From Proteus terrae subsp. cibarius (lineage in GTDB: Bacteria > Pseudomonadota > Gammaproteobacteria > Enterobacterales > Enterobacteriaceae): 64,000 nt of DNA. Below the pieces are notes generated by a model. It saw only the letters and a list, made by a program, of their open reading frames with translations, did not search any database and was not told the DNA's origin. This document shows positions 17,607-26,057 of this stretch, one piece after another. The stretch spans positions 1,674,001 through 1,738,000 of the forward strand of contig NZ_CP047349.1 of the NCBI RefSeq assembly GCF_011045835.1, written 5' to 3'. Position 1 is the stretch's first letter, and each line of letters begins with the position of its first letter. Both the position numbers and the translations under genes were made by a program.

Positions 17607-18248
17607 TTAGGATGATAATGTTGCTAATTTAGTCGCAAATCCCATAAAGAAAAGCCCGATAACCCCATTACCTAGTTTAGCGATATTTTTACGTGAGCCG
17701 AAGAAGCGAGCAAGGGCGACACCACCAAATATCAGAAAAGAGAGATAGATAAAGCTAAATGCTTCAAGCATGGAAGCCAGAATTAAATAAGATAATCCCG
17801 TATGTGCATAATTAAAATCGATAAATTGAACAAAAAATGAGATATAAAATAAAATCGCTTTAGGATTAGTCATACTTAATGTAAGTGCTTTTCTAAAAAC
17901 GTGTTTCTGTACAGTTGTTGTTTGTTCTGAATGTACTTTTTTGGAGAAAAAAGTTGCATGAATAATTTTTATTCCCAAATAGAGAAGATAAAAAGCACCT
18001 AAAAAGCGAACAATAGTAAAGAGTAAAGGAGAGGCTTTTATTACAGATGCAACACCAATAAAGGCGAGGAAAATTAAAATAGCATCACCTAAGAAAACAC
18101 CAAATGCAGCACGATATCCATCTCGAACACCGCCTGATGCGCTTGTTTTTAGCACATAGAGTGTATTAGGGCCCGGAACAAGAATAATAAAAAACATGCC
18201 TGCAAGGTATGTCCAGATATTGAGTACACCAAATTGTTCAAGCCACAC
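17607..18248 (-). CDS. leuE: LeuE, leucine efflux protein (LysE/RhtB family)
   Basis: Inner-membrane exporter of the LysE/RhtB family, 213 aa (E. coli LeuE 212), exporting leucine and some other hydrophobic amino acids. I chose the GTG at 18248 (GGGGG five bases upstream; protein then begins like E. coli LeuE, EQFGVLNIWTYL) over a GTG six codons earlier. About six membrane segments are visible; LVPGPNTLYVLKTSASGG near residue 25 and SMTNPKAILFYISFFVQFID in the middle are family signatures. In E. coli leuE is elsewhere on the chromosome. The gene is alone and faces away from the nucleotidyltransferase remnant. Confidence 0.85.
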   Translation of the reverse strand: MWLEQFGVLNIWTYLAGMFFIILVPGPNTLYVLKTSASGGVRDGYRAAFGVFLGDAILIFLAFIGVASVIKASPLLFTIVRFLGAFYLLYLGIKIIHATFFSKKVHSEQTTTVQKHVFRKALTLSMTNPKAILFYISFFVQFIDFNYAHTGLSYLILASMLEAFSFIYLSFLIFGGVALARFFGSRKNIAKLGNGVIGLFFMGFATKLATLSS

Positions 18249-18354
18249 GTTAACCCCCAATCTCACTTCTCTGCTTTACTTAATGAATTGCTATTATATA
18301 AAGAGAATCCACATTATTTAAACGCATATTTTCACTCATATAGAAGATAAATAT

Positions 18355-18864
18355 TTGATGCTTACTGCTTTCTGGTTAAAACGGTACTTTTTTACCACTT
18401 CAATAAATGATTTATACAGTTGGGGATATTGGTTAACACACCACTGTCGTTGTATTTTTGGTGATGATTTGACGCAACATTTTTCGCCATTTGTTCCATC
18501 AAGAAAAATTGCTTTAGCAATCAATGGTGATTTTGCTCAAGTTGTAGAGGGATATATTAAGCAAATATACCAAAAAGATCTTCTTATTGAAAAACGTCAT
18601 ATACAAAGAGCCATTGCTCGAAAATTAATTCGCTCAGTGAATATTTTGCGTAGTGAAAAAGATGAATATTGGCCTGAAACACTAAAGGATCACGTAAAAA
18701 TACTAGAGGCTAATTACTCTGAGTAACATAAAAATATTAATTATCTTTTATCTGAAAGCATAAATCCAAGCGATGATATAGAGGCGTTTATACACAAAGC
18801 AAAGCTATTTATGCATTGGTTAGAAATTGAGTGTTTAAAGAAAGATAAAGAGGATATAGCCTGA
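18355..18864 (+). pseudogene. Remnant of a nucleotidyltransferase-domain protein
   Basis: The reading frame is interrupted by TAA at 18724-18726 but continues in the same frame to TGA at 18862, adding about 45 residues (from NINYLLSESI to HWLEIECLKK) that read like normal coding sequence. The part seen resembles the C-terminal helical half of nucleotidyltransferase-domain (antibiotic-NTase-like) proteins: LTHHCRCIFGDDLTQHFSPF, REIA-like ALAINGDFAQ, and ARKLIRSVNILR. The catalytic GS...D.D motif of the N-terminal half is absent: a stop lies 36 bp upstream in frame. So it appears truncated at the front and broken by a stop. Family assignment is from memory and moderate; the broken frame is seen directly. 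Confidence 0.55.
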
Positions 18865-19002
18865 GATGCTAGAGGAGTTTTGTTGTTTTAAAAAAAGCGC
18901 TTTTTTATGTAAATAGGGTAGATCTCTTACGTTAACTAGACTACATTTAACTGTGTTTTTATACAGCATTTTATGTCAATCAATTACGGTAAGGAAAATG
19001 CG

Positions 19003-19305
19003 ATGTTAAAAGTGATAGCTGAAGATTTTATTAAAACAGAAGCGATAGAAATTGTTTTACCTCTTTATCGTGAACTTGTTGAGGCGACTAAGAAAGAACC
19101 TCTTTGTATTAGCTACAATCTATACGTTGATGAAAAAGATCCTGGTCATTTTGTCTTTGTTGAACAATGGCCTGATCATGCTGCACTTGATGAGCATTGT
19201 GCTAGTGAACATTTTCAGCGATTAGTCCCTATGATTAATGCATATACAAAAGCAGAGCCTAAATTTTTACTTATGGCAGATGCTTTTGATGAAAAACAAA
19301 AGTAA
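19003..19305 (+). CDS. ABM-domain putative quinol monooxygenase
   Basis: 100-aa protein with the antibiotic-biosynthesis-monooxygenase (ABM) dimeric ferredoxin-like fold, similar in pattern to YgiN-type proteins. Features: N-terminal strand MLKVIAEDFIK, SYNLYVDEKDPGHFVFVEQW as the core strands, and DEHCASEHFQRLVP with the conserved histidine. I start at the internal ATG 19003 (TAAGGA eight bases upstream) rather than ten codons earlier. Probably cytosolic; substrate unknown. Part of the small-gene stretch from 18 to 22 kb. Confidence 0.75.
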   Translation: MLKVIAEDFIKTEAIEIVLPLYRELVEATKKEPLCISYNLYVDEKDPGHFVFVEQWPDHAALDEHCASEHFQRLVPMINAYTKAEPKFLLMADAFDEKQK

Positions 19306-19368
19306 TAAAAAGTGGCTAATTTATAGTGGGTACATTAAATAAGAAAAAGTAAAACAAGAGAGAAGGTG

Positions 19369-19686
19369 ATGTTAGCGAAGTATATATCTCAAGTTGTAAA
19401 CCAAGAAGATAGCTATCAAATTTTAAGTACCCAGAAACTTTTGGATGACTTAACAGAAATAACCAGAGTAATCCACACTTGGTTATTTCCTGATGGTGTC
19501 ATTTTGAAATGTACAGAAGAGATAGAAACAGAATACTATGATAATGACGCTCAATGTCCAGAACATTGGATCACTTGGGAAATTGTCGAATCGAATAACA
19601 AACCTATCTCTCCTTATAGAAAAGAATTTTTTAATTTATGTCAGCAAAGCTTTTGGTTAAAAATGCAACTTTCTAATAATAAATAA
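19369..19686 (+). CDS. Hypothetical protein, 105 aa
   Basis: Not recognised. Small acidic protein with several tryptophans (HTWLFPDG, PEHWITWEIVE), no signal peptide or membrane segment, so probably cytosolic. The start could be ATG 19369 or the GTG just before it; the AGAAGG site is very close to either. A good terminator follows at 19694. It lies 63 bp after the ABM protein gene in the same direction and may share its transcript. Confidence 0.6.
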   Translation: MLAKYISQVVNQEDSYQILSTQKLLDDLTEITRVIHTWLFPDGVILKCTEEIETEYYDNDAQCPEHWITWEIVESNNKPISPYRKEFFNLCQQSFWLKMQLSNNK

Positions 19687-19693
19687 AAAAGAA

Positions 19694-19717
19694 AGCCACT
19701 TTATAAGTGGTTTTTTT
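19694..19717 (+). terminator. Terminator after the 105-aa hypothetical gene
   Basis: Stem CCACTT / AAGTGG (extended by A-T pairs) and seven T. Confidence 0.8.
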
Positions 19718-20153
19718 ATACGTATTAAAATTAATAAAATAACTTATTTCCATACTGTTTTAAATTTTATATTAAATATTAATTAACATTTTATAGACTA
19801 AGATAAGTTAATTTGACTTAGTGAGTTTTTTTATCCTAATGATTAAGCATAAATAGAACGACAATAGTGGTTTTAAGAAAATTAAAACTGATGAAAATTA
19901 AAATTAGTCTTTTTTTCATAATGTTATGATCTTAATATTTACTTAATAATAGTGAAAAATAAGGTAAGTTTGTTATTGAGAGAAATGGTGTTTTAATTAT
20001 AACTTTAATCATAAGATTTTCTTTATAAAATATTATTGTTAATGTATTATTTATAAATAAATTTTATTGAGTGTTACACTCAATTTAACAAGAGAGCTAA
20101 ATTATAATTTAGTTCCATTTGTCTATCCTTTTGTTTTTATATAGAGAATAAAG
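19718..20153. other. Long AT-rich upstream region of the Ail-like gene
   Basis: About 440 bp without a credible ORF. Near the gene it contains the perfect dyad at 20066-20084 and a -10-like TATAAT at 20103-20108, so this end is the promoter; the rest shows nothing recognisable. Confidence 0.6.
20066..20084. promoter_or_regulatory. Perfect dyad upstream of the second Ail-like gene
   Basis: ATTGAGTG-TTA-CACTCAAT, two perfect 8-bp arms, ending about 18 bp before a -10-like TATAAT (20103-20108) and so overlapping or touching the -35 position. Looks like an operator for a dimeric regulator, unidentified. Confidence 0.55.
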
Positions 20154-20693
20154 ATGCGTCGTAATTTATTTATTTCAACTTCACTGTTAGCTATTTCTAC
20201 ACTTTCTTTTAATGCACAAGCAGCATTAGATAATACTTTATCTGTGGGTTATGCCCAGACTTCAATTAAAGTTGATGATAAAATGGATGATGATCTTAAA
20301 GGAATTAACTTTAAATATAATCATGAATTTGATAATAACTGGGGAGTTATTGGATCACTAACGTATACAAAATTAACTTATAATTATTATGGCCGCTGGG
20401 GAAAAATTGGTTCAACTGAAATTGATTATGTTTCATTAACAGCGGGTCCTAGCTACCGTTTTAATGACTATTTTAGTGCGTATGGTTTAATTGGCCTTGG
20501 TCATATTAATCAAGAAGATAATTTTTTCTATGATAATGACAATGATAAGTTAAGTAAATCGTCTATGGCTTATGGATTAGGTCTACAAATCAATCCAATT
20601 CCAAACGTGGCCATTGATGCATCTTATGAATATTCAAAAATAGATGATGCAAAATTTGGTACTTGGATATTAGGTGTTGGTTACCGTTTCTAG
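20154..20693 (+). CDS. Ail/Lom/OmpX-family outer-membrane protein (copy 2)
   Basis: Eight-stranded outer-membrane barrel of the OmpX/Ail family, 179 aa. Signal peptide about 1-23 (cut after NAQA). Mature N-terminus LDNTLSVGYAQTSIKV, central YVSLTAGPSYRFNDYFSAYG and final strand ILGVGYRF with terminal phenylalanine are the family pattern. It is nearer to OmpX than the copy at 13486, from which it differs clearly, so this is not a recent duplicate. Single gene with its own promoter, nearby dyad and terminator. Confidence 0.85.
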   Translation: MRRNLFISTSLLAISTLSFNAQAALDNTLSVGYAQTSIKVDDKMDDDLKGINFKYNHEFDNNWGVIGSLTYTKLTYNYYGRWGKIGSTEIDYVSLTAGPSYRFNDYFSAYGLIGLGHINQEDNFFYDNDNDKLSKSSMAYGLGLQINPIPNVAIDASYEYSKIDDAKFGTWILGVGYRF

Positions 20694-20720
20694 TATTAAG
20701 CTGATAAATAATATATTTAA

Positions 20721-20746
20721 AAGGTCACGTTATGTGGCCTTTTTTG
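20721..20746 (+). terminator. Terminator of the second Ail-like gene
   Basis: Stem AAGGTCAC / TGTGGCCTT with 4-base loop and six T, 28 bp after the stop. Confidence 0.85.
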
Positions 20747-20895
20747 TTTTATATGAATGTAAATACTTATCGCTATATTGGGGATTTTGTCTTATCAAAA
20801 CTTATTTAATATACACAATATGTGTGTTTTTTCTTTGGGTGGCTTGACTGTTAATAATGGATCTCTAAGATGCAGTATTTTATGGAGAGAGAAGT

Positions 20896-21351
20896 ATGTT
20901 AACTATAATAAAAGCAGAGTCTTTGCACTATAATGAAATGATTGCAGTTTGGGAATCATCAGTTAGAGCCACACATACATTTCTATCTGAAGATATCATT
21001 TTGTCACTCAAAAAAGATATTGTAGAACAGTATTTTCCTATGCTTAATACCTATATTGCGATAGATGATAATAATGTTATTCACGGGATCTTAGGTACAA
21101 CAGAAAATAAGTTAGAGATGCTTTTTGTCGATGCGAATTCTAGGGGGAATGGCTGTGGTAAATTGCTTACAACTTTCGCGATAAATACACTACATATTGA
21201 TGAATTAGATGTAAATGAGCAGAACCCTCAAGCAATTGGTTTTTATTTTTATATTGGGTTTGAGCAAATAGGACGTTCTGAATTAGATGGACAAGGCAAT
21301 CCTTTCCCATTGTTACATTTAAAATTAAATAAAAATAAGTATAAATACTAA
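20896..21351 (+). CDS. yjaB: GNAT-family acetyltransferase, YjaB-like
   Basis: 151-aa N-acetyltransferase of the GNAT fold, cytosolic. The acetyl-CoA-binding motif A appears as LFVDANSRGNGCGKLL (about residues 75-90). The C-terminal half (DVNEQNPQAIGFYFYIGFEQ then GRSELDGQGNPFPLLHL) follows E. coli YjaB closely (there NVNEQNEQAVGFYKKVGF), and the N-terminal VRATHTFLSED fits too. The substrate is unknown. ATG start with GGAGAGAG upstream. Single gene. Confidence 0.75.
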   Translation: MLTIIKAESLHYNEMIAVWESSVRATHTFLSEDIILSLKKDIVEQYFPMLNTYIAIDDNNVIHGILGTTENKLEMLFVDANSRGNGCGKLLTTFAINTLHIDELDVNEQNPQAIGFYFYIGFEQIGRSELDGQGNPFPLLHLKLNKNKYKY

Positions 21352-21522
21352 ATAAAGAGATATTAAAGGTAAAAAATAGGGAGGAAAATAAAAAAACTCT
21401 CTTTTTATCTTATATAAATAACAATTATCCACTTAAATTTGATTTATATCGTAATAACTTCCCTGTTTTAATGAAATAATTTTTTCATAATTAAATAAAT
21501 TTAACACAACAGTGGCATAGTT

Positions 21523-21804
21523 ATGAACAAAACCTTAATTGTTATTTTATCTTTATTTTTACTACCTGCTTGCTCTGAATCACAAGAAAATAAAGTTATT
21601 GAATATTGTATGGATACATTAAATGTCTATAGTAACGTGAGTAAAGATCAATGTTTGTGTTTTTATAATGAAGCGAGTGATAAATTTTCTTCAACGGAAA
21701 TAGATAGAATGGTCAAATCACCACCCATAAAGCAAGACAGCACACTCACAAGGGAAGGCACAATGTTTTTAACTATTGCTCATTCATCTAAATGTTTTGA
21801 GTAA
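21523..21804 (+). CDS. Small predicted lipoprotein, 93 aa
   Basis: Lipoprotein signal MNKTLIVILSLFLLPAC with cysteine 17 as acylation site and serine at +2, favouring the outer membrane. The mature part is about 77 residues with five further cysteines (YCMDTL, DQCLCFYN, SSKCFE, plus the lipid cysteine), so disulfides are likely. No family recognised. It stands alone with about 170 bp before it. Confidence 0.6.
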   Translation: MNKTLIVILSLFLLPACSESQENKVIEYCMDTLNVYSNVSKDQCLCFYNEASDKFSSTEIDRMVKSPPIKQDSTLTREGTMFLTIAHSSKCFE

Positions 21805-22002
21805 CTGTTATTACACGTAATAAGTGACAATAATCTAATAAAGAATAAGTCGTAAATTAAGTCACATATACCGAAGATCATTGCCTCTAAAAGCAAATAC
21901 CACAAATTTGATAAACCTATCTCTATAAATTGAATATATTATCACTGTTTTTATATACAGTTAGTTGTGGGTTTATCCTTTATTGTGAATTGTGAGGAAA
22001 TT

Positions 22003-22434
22003 ATGTCAAAGCTTCGCTTATCTTACCCAAAACTAAGCCCTAAAGCTTATGCTGGTTTAATTCAATGTAAAACTGCGCTAGAAGGTAGTTCATTGGATAT
22101 AACGTTGATTGAACTTGTCTATTTAAGAGTGTCTCAACTTAATGGCTGTGCTTTTTGTTTGGAAATGCATAATAACTCATTGCGTAATCATGGCGTTGAT
22201 CAAAATAAGTTAGATGCACTAAATGGTTGGCAAGTGAGCGAACGTTTTACTGATAAAGAGCAAGCTGCATTATTATGGGCAGAAGCAGTCAGTAATATTT
22301 CAGCAAAAAACACAGATGATAATATTTATCAGCAGGTTAAAGCGTATTTTACAGACATAGAAATGAGTGATCTGACATTGGCAATTGGGTTAATGAATGC
22401 CTTTAATCGTATTGCTGTGAGTTTGCGCCAGTAA
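22003..22434 (+). CDS. AhpD-like carboxymuconolactone decarboxylase family protein
   Basis: 143-aa protein of the CMD/AhpD-like alkylhydroperoxidase family (YnjA/Pf-type). The redox motif is CAFCLEMH (NGCAFCLEMHNNSLRNHG), i.e. CxxC followed three residues later by histidine. The start is ATG 22003 with TGAGGAA seven bases upstream; a longer frame from 21967 is possible but lacks a ribosome site. Probable cytosolic peroxidase or thiol-disulfide enzyme acting with an unknown partner. Confidence 0.8.
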   Translation: MSKLRLSYPKLSPKAYAGLIQCKTALEGSSLDITLIELVYLRVSQLNGCAFCLEMHNNSLRNHGVDQNKLDALNGWQVSERFTDKEQAALLWAEAVSNISAKNTDDNIYQQVKAYFTDIEMSDLTLAIGLMNAFNRIAVSLRQ

Positions 22435-22481
22435 TGAGTATTATCTACGCAAATTATATATCATTAAATTATGATAAAGAG

Positions 22482-22512
22482 AAAAGCGCCGATAGAGCGC
22501 TTTTAATTTTTT
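22482..22512. terminator. Terminator after the AhpD-like gene
   Basis: Stem AAAAGCGC / GCGCTTTT with a 7-base loop and T-rich tail; near-palindromic, so it can also serve the convergent small gene at 22523. Confidence 0.75.
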
Positions 22513-22522
22513 AGGTTTAATT

Positions 22523-22720
22523 TTACCAAAGATATTGCATAAAGGGCAAATAAGCAAAAATTAAAGCAATGAGTATAAATAAGATACGAAATAACATTTT
22601 TTGTGTTTTTATTACAGCAAAGAGCATTACGATAATAATAGCTACGCAGATATGCCAATAAAATGCACCAAAGAAAGCTAAGGTAAAAATAGTATCGATA
22701 ATAAAGTGGCTTTCACTCAT
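22523..22720 (-). CDS. Small hydrophobic membrane protein, 65 aa
   Basis: Unrecognised. Two predicted membrane segments (about IIDTIFTLAFFGAFYW and IIIVMLFAVI / ILFILIALIFAYLPF). I start at MSESHF (22720): the longer frame would begin inside the yciU terminator stem at 22744-22769. The ribosome site (GAGA) is weak. It lies directly downstream of yciU on the same strand but beyond that terminator, so any expression would need readthrough or its own promoter. Confidence 0.5.
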   Translation of the reverse strand: MSESHFIIDTIFTLAFFGAFYWHICVAIIIVMLFAVIKTQKMLFRILFILIALIFAYLPFMQYLW

Positions 22721-22737
22721 TTTATTTCTCGTTGAAA

Positions 22738-22769
22738 TAAAAGTCACCTGCTAAAATCTAAGCAGGTGA
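22738..22769 (-). terminator. Terminator of yciU
   Basis: Perfect 9-bp stem TCACCTGCT / AGCAGGTGA, 8-base loop, followed on the minus strand by CTTTTATTTC; 13 bp after yciU. Confidence 0.75.
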
Positions 22770-22781
22770 TGATAAAAGTGA

Positions 22782-23105
22782 TTATGATTTCCAAATAATA
22801 TGGAACATAGGTTGTAATGGATCGCGACTAATTAGGACACGACCAAAAATATCATCAATATCGGAATCATCGTCTGGAGCAAGACCAATAATTACTTCGC
22901 TAAAACGGGCTGATGTGACAGGCAGGCCAACAATAAATTGCCAATCATTACCTAATGGAACCACTTCAGCTGCGCCTCGTTCTTCAAATTGCAGGTTAAA
23001 CAATAATTGGTCTGCAACATCCAAATTATCCGCTGCTTGAGCTAAAAATAGATCATAAGCTTGTTCTAAAGCGTCGTCTTCACTGATTAAGGTTGGTTCA
23101 TTCAT
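22782..23105 (-). CDS. yciU: YciU, HI1450/UPF0263 (DUF440) dsDNA-mimic protein
   Basis: Small acidic cytosolic protein, 107 aa (E. coli 109), of the DUF440 family, proposed from structure of HI1450 to mimic double-stranded DNA and bind HU. Diagnostic segments: LEQAYDLFLAQAADNLD and LFNLQFEERGAAEV; strongly acidic overall (PDDDSDIDDIFGR). It lies beside clsA as in E. coli. Confidence 0.92.
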   Translation of the reverse strand: MNEPTLISEDDALEQAYDLFLAQAADNLDVADQLLFNLQFEERGAAEVVPLGNDWQFIVGLPVTSARFSEVIIGLAPDDDSDIDDIFGRVLISRDPLQPMFHIIWKS

Positions 23106-23220
23106 GGTAATGCCTGTCTATTATTCCAATAATTATCACGTTATTTGTATCGCATTTTTACTAATTTGGCACGGTTATCTGTTGCCCATTCTTAGTAGTC
23201 TTTTGATTATAACATTTCTG

Positions 23221-24681
23221 TTATAGCAGAGGACTAAAGAAATAGCAGATACGCTCTAATACACGATTTAAGAATGGTCGTTTCTCCCATTCATCCATAG
23301 TTAATTCTGTCGAGCGAGCAATATAATCATATTGAACAATGCTTAAATCACTGCCAAAACCTTCATCATCAATGACAACGGTAATTTCAAAATTTAACCA
23401 CAAGCTACGCATATCAAGGTTAACTGAACCCACCATACTGAGTTGTCCATCAACCATCACGCTTTTGCTATGTAATAAACCATCTTCAAATTGGAATATT
23501 TTCACACCAGATTCGAGCATTTCTGTAAAGAATGAACGGCTTGCCCAACGTACAAGGAATGAGTCATTGCTGCGAGGAACGATAATACTTACATTAACAC
23601 CTCGCATCGCTGCGGTTGAGATTGCATGGGCAAGATCATCGCTAGGTACAAAATAAGGTGTTGTCAGTACTAATTCTTTTCTCGCAGAGTAAATAGCTGT
23701 AATAAGTGATTGTTGAATTAGCTCATCAGGAAAACCTGGGCCTGAGGCGATGACTTGTGTCGTATGGCCACTTTCTTGTTCACAAGGCATAATATTATCA
23801 TCAGGAGGAGGGGGTAAATGACGCTCACCAGTTTCCATTTCCCAGTCAAAGGCATAAATCATACCTAATGTGGTCGAAACTGGGCCTTCCATTCTGACCA
23901 TAATATCAATCCATTGACCAACACCTGAATCTTGTTTGAAATAACGAGGATCAACCATATTCATACTTCCTGTGTAGGAAATATAGTTATCAATCAATAC
24001 GATTTTTCGGTGTTGACGCAAATCCATGCGGCGTAAGAAGAAACGGAATAAATTAACATGTAGTGATTCAACAAATTCAATACCCGCAGCTCTCATTGCA
24101 TCAGGGCCATTAGTACGGAAGAAATTCCAACTACCCGCAGAATCAACCATGACTCGGCATTTTACACCACGTTTAGCTGCTCTAATTAAGGCATCGGTTA
24201 CTTCATCGACTAAACCACCTGATTGCCAAATATAGAAAACCATTTCAATATTGTCACGGGCATTATTAATATCGCGTGTAATTGAATTGAGCGAATCTTC
24301 ACAGGTGGTTAAAAGTTCAATTTTGTTACCTTTAACACCTTTAATACCTTGGCGTTTAGAGGTTAATTGGAAAAGAGGCGTTGCCACATCGCTCGTACTT
24401 GTAGCAAAGATATGCTTACATTTTTTCAAGTCTTCAAGCCATGCAACAACTGAAGGCCACATCTGCTTAGCATGTTCAACACGTCGTTTTCCTAGATGTA
24501 ATTCACCAAAAGCAAAATACGCAATAACCCCGACTAATGGCAGGATGTAAATGATCAATAGCCATGTCATTGTTGATGTAACAGGTCGTCGGTGCATTAG
24601 GACACGAAATGTGACCCCCGCAATTAATAGCCAATAGAAGAAAAAGGTTAGCCAACTTAATACAGTATAAAATGTTGTCAT
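23221..24681 (-). CDS. clsA: ClsA, cardiolipin synthase A
   Basis: Inner-membrane phospholipase-D-type enzyme that joins two phosphatidylglycerol molecules into cardiolipin and glycerol; 486 aa with the start at 24681, exactly the E. coli length ([11 protein letters not shown] against MTTVYTLVSWL). An upstream ATG would add 17 unmatched residues. Two N-terminal membrane helices (about 4-24 and 36-58); two HKD motifs, HRKIVLID and HSKSVMVD, each followed by a GSxN (GSMN, GSVN). C-terminus ends FFSPLL as in E. coli. Upstream of yciU on the same strand. Confidence 0.96.
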   Translation of the reverse strand: MTTFYTVLSWLTFFFYWLLIAGVTFRVLMHRRPVTSTMTWLLIIYILPLVGVIAYFAFGELHLGKRRVEHAKQMWPSVVAWLEDLKKCKHIFATSTSDVATPLFQLTSKRQGIKGVKGNKIELLTTCEDSLNSITRDINNARDNIEMVFYIWQSGGLVDEVTDALIRAAKRGVKCRVMVDSAGSWNFFRTNGPDAMRAAGIEFVESLHVNLFRFFLRRMDLRQHRKIVLIDNYISYTGSMNMVDPRYFKQDSGVGQWIDIMVRMEGPVSTTLGMIYAFDWEMETGERHLPPPPDDNIMPCEQESGHTTQVIASGPGFPDELIQQSLITAIYSARKELVLTTPYFVPSDDLAHAISTAAMRGVNVSIIVPRSNDSFLVRWASRSFFTEMLESGVKIFQFEDGLLHSKSVMVDGQLSMVGSVNLDMRSLWLNFEITVVIDDEGFGSDLSIVQYDYIARSTELTMDEWEKRPFLNRVLERICYFFSPLL

Positions 24682-24986
24682 AGTAGAGCTATTTTCCGTT
24701 GAAAATGAATTGCATGGATAAGCTAAAGGCAATTTAATAAAAATAGTTCATTATTTTTGTTATTTGCCGAATGTTGTTATTAAATCAGGATTATTATCTC
24801 TGTCAAATCTCTTTCTTAAGAGATAAGCATTAAATAAGCAATAAGATACAACTCTTTATTCATTTTATCTTTGTGAGAAATGCTCAAATAATGGATGAAA
24901 TTTAAGCAAACCATAAATCCCCCCTTGGATCACAAAATGAACGTCTTATAATAGTCCACTTATTCAAAAATATAGGTGCTGATAGA
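24682..24986. other. clsA-yciY divergent region
   Basis: About 300 bp holding the promoters of clsA (minus) and yciY (plus). No further feature recognised. Confidence 0.5.
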
Positions 24987-25169
24987 ATGAGACACAGTAG
25001 GACTGAAGTAGCTCGCTGGCGAATGATGAGACAAGCTATACGTAAACGACGTCGATGGTTAGAAGGGCAATCTCGTCGTAATTTTCGGATTTATAAACTG
25101 CGTAAACTTGATACTTCTAGAAAACACAGAGCACTTTTATTTGTCCAACATATAGAATGGAACTCATAA
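24987..25169 (+). CDS. yciY: YciY, small basic protein
   Basis: 60-aa very basic protein (E. coli 57). The start MRHSRTEVARWRMMRQA and EGQSRRN match E. coli YciY residue by residue over the first half. Function unknown in any species. ATG preceded by AGGTG. It lies between clsA and tonB; in E. coli kch and yciI also lie between yciY and tonB, and both are missing here. Confidence 0.85.
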   Translation: MRHSRTEVARWRMMRQAIRKRRRWLEGQSRRNFRIYKLRKLDTSRKHRALLFVQHIEWNS

Positions 25170-25215
25170 TTTCACTTTTTAGTGGCTAATATCAATCATT
25201 TTACTAAACGTTATT

Positions 25216-25234
25216 GAATATGATTGCTATTTGC
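25216..25234. promoter_or_regulatory. Possible Fur box of tonB
   Basis: About 11 of 19 bases match the Fur consensus; the sequence ATTGCTATTTGCATTTAAA here is also what I recall from the E. coli tonB promoter, which is Fur-regulated. Weak as a stand-alone match, supported by conservation. It lies about 50 bp upstream of the tonB ATG. Confidence 0.4.
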
Positions 25235-25281
25235 ATTTAAACTAAGGGCATATTTTTTCTTTAGGTGAAATAAGATCAGTT

Positions 25282-26001
25282 ATGCGTTGGAAGCTTTGGG
25301 TACTCATATCGCTTTGTCTACATGCCTCACTTGTTGCGGCTGCTATGTTATATGTTGTTGAAGATAAGCCAGTTACACCTGAACCTATCTCTATACAGAT
25401 GTTGGCATTTGCAGCAGATGAACCGGCTGGCGAACCAGAACCTGTGGTTGAAGAAGTTACTCCTCCAGAACCTGAGCCGGTTGTTGAGCCTGAGCCTGAA
25501 CCAGAGCCAGAACCTATTCCTGATGTAAAACCTATTATCGAAAAACCAATAGAGAAAAAACCAGAACCTAAACCGAAACCTAAGCCAAAACCAGTGGATA
25601 AACCAAAACCGCCTGTTGAGCGACCACAACCTTTAGTTGTTAATAAAGGTAATGATCTCAAAAATCTTAATCCGACGGCAAAGCCAAGTGATAAAGGCGA
25701 TGAAAAACCGGTTGCAGTGGCAAGTAGTGGGGAAGGTAAAGTACCTAATGCAGTACGCCAAGGTTTACCTGAATATCCACCACGAGCACGAGCGGTAGGT
25801 ATGGAAGGTACAATCAAAGTTCGCTTTGATGTTGATGCTGATGGAAGAGTCGATAATGTAGAAATTATTTCTGCTGATCCTAAAAACGTGTTTGAGCGAG
25901 AAGTAAAAAGAGCCATGCGACAATGGCGCTATGAAAAAATTCCTTATAAAGGAAAAGTGGTTCTGATTGAATTCAAAATGACCGGAATATCAACAAGCTA
26001 A
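25282..26001 (+). CDS. tonB: TonB, energy transducer for outer-membrane receptors
   Basis: Inner-membrane anchored periplasm-spanning protein that couples proton-motive force (via ExbBD) to iron-siderophore and B12 receptors; 239 aa, identical in length to E. coli. N-terminal membrane helix with SLCLHASLVAAAMLY, including the serine-histidine pair (S16, H20 in E. coli) needed for energy transfer; then a Pro-Glu and Pro-Lys repeat region (about 45-115); C-terminal domain YPPRARAVGMEGTIKVRFDV and VKRAMRQWRYEK. Terminator at 26058. Convergent with yciA. Confidence 0.97.
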   Translation: MRWKLWVLISLCLHASLVAAAMLYVVEDKPVTPEPISIQMLAFAADEPAGEPEPVVEEVTPPEPEPVVEPEPEPEPEPIPDVKPIIEKPIEKKPEPKPKPKPKPVDKPKPPVERPQPLVVNKGNDLKNLNPTAKPSDKGDEKPVAVASSGEGKVPNAVRQGLPEYPPRARAVGMEGTIKVRFDVDADGRVDNVEIISADPKNVFEREVKRAMRQWRYEKIPYKGKVVLIEFKMTGISTS

Positions 26002-26057
26002 TTTTTATAAAACTAGCGCTTAAACAGAGCGATATCACTATTTGATACCAGATAAAT

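Noticed and set aside
18891..18906. AAAAAAGCGCTTTTTT as terminator
   Set aside because: A palindrome without loop space, G+C part of only four bases; too weak to call.
23339..24550. Plus-strand frames over clsA
   Set aside because: Antisense shadows of cardiolipin synthase, which shows both HKD motifs on the minus strand.
25440..25620. Pro-Glu/Pro-Lys repeats as a CRISPR or tandem repeat
   Set aside because: They are codon-level repeats inside the TonB spacer domain, not non-coding arrays.
25242..25916. Long minus-strand frame opposite tonB
   Set aside because: Its Gly/Ser-rich product is the mirror of the Pro-Glu/Pro-Lys repeats of tonB; tonB itself is unambiguous.
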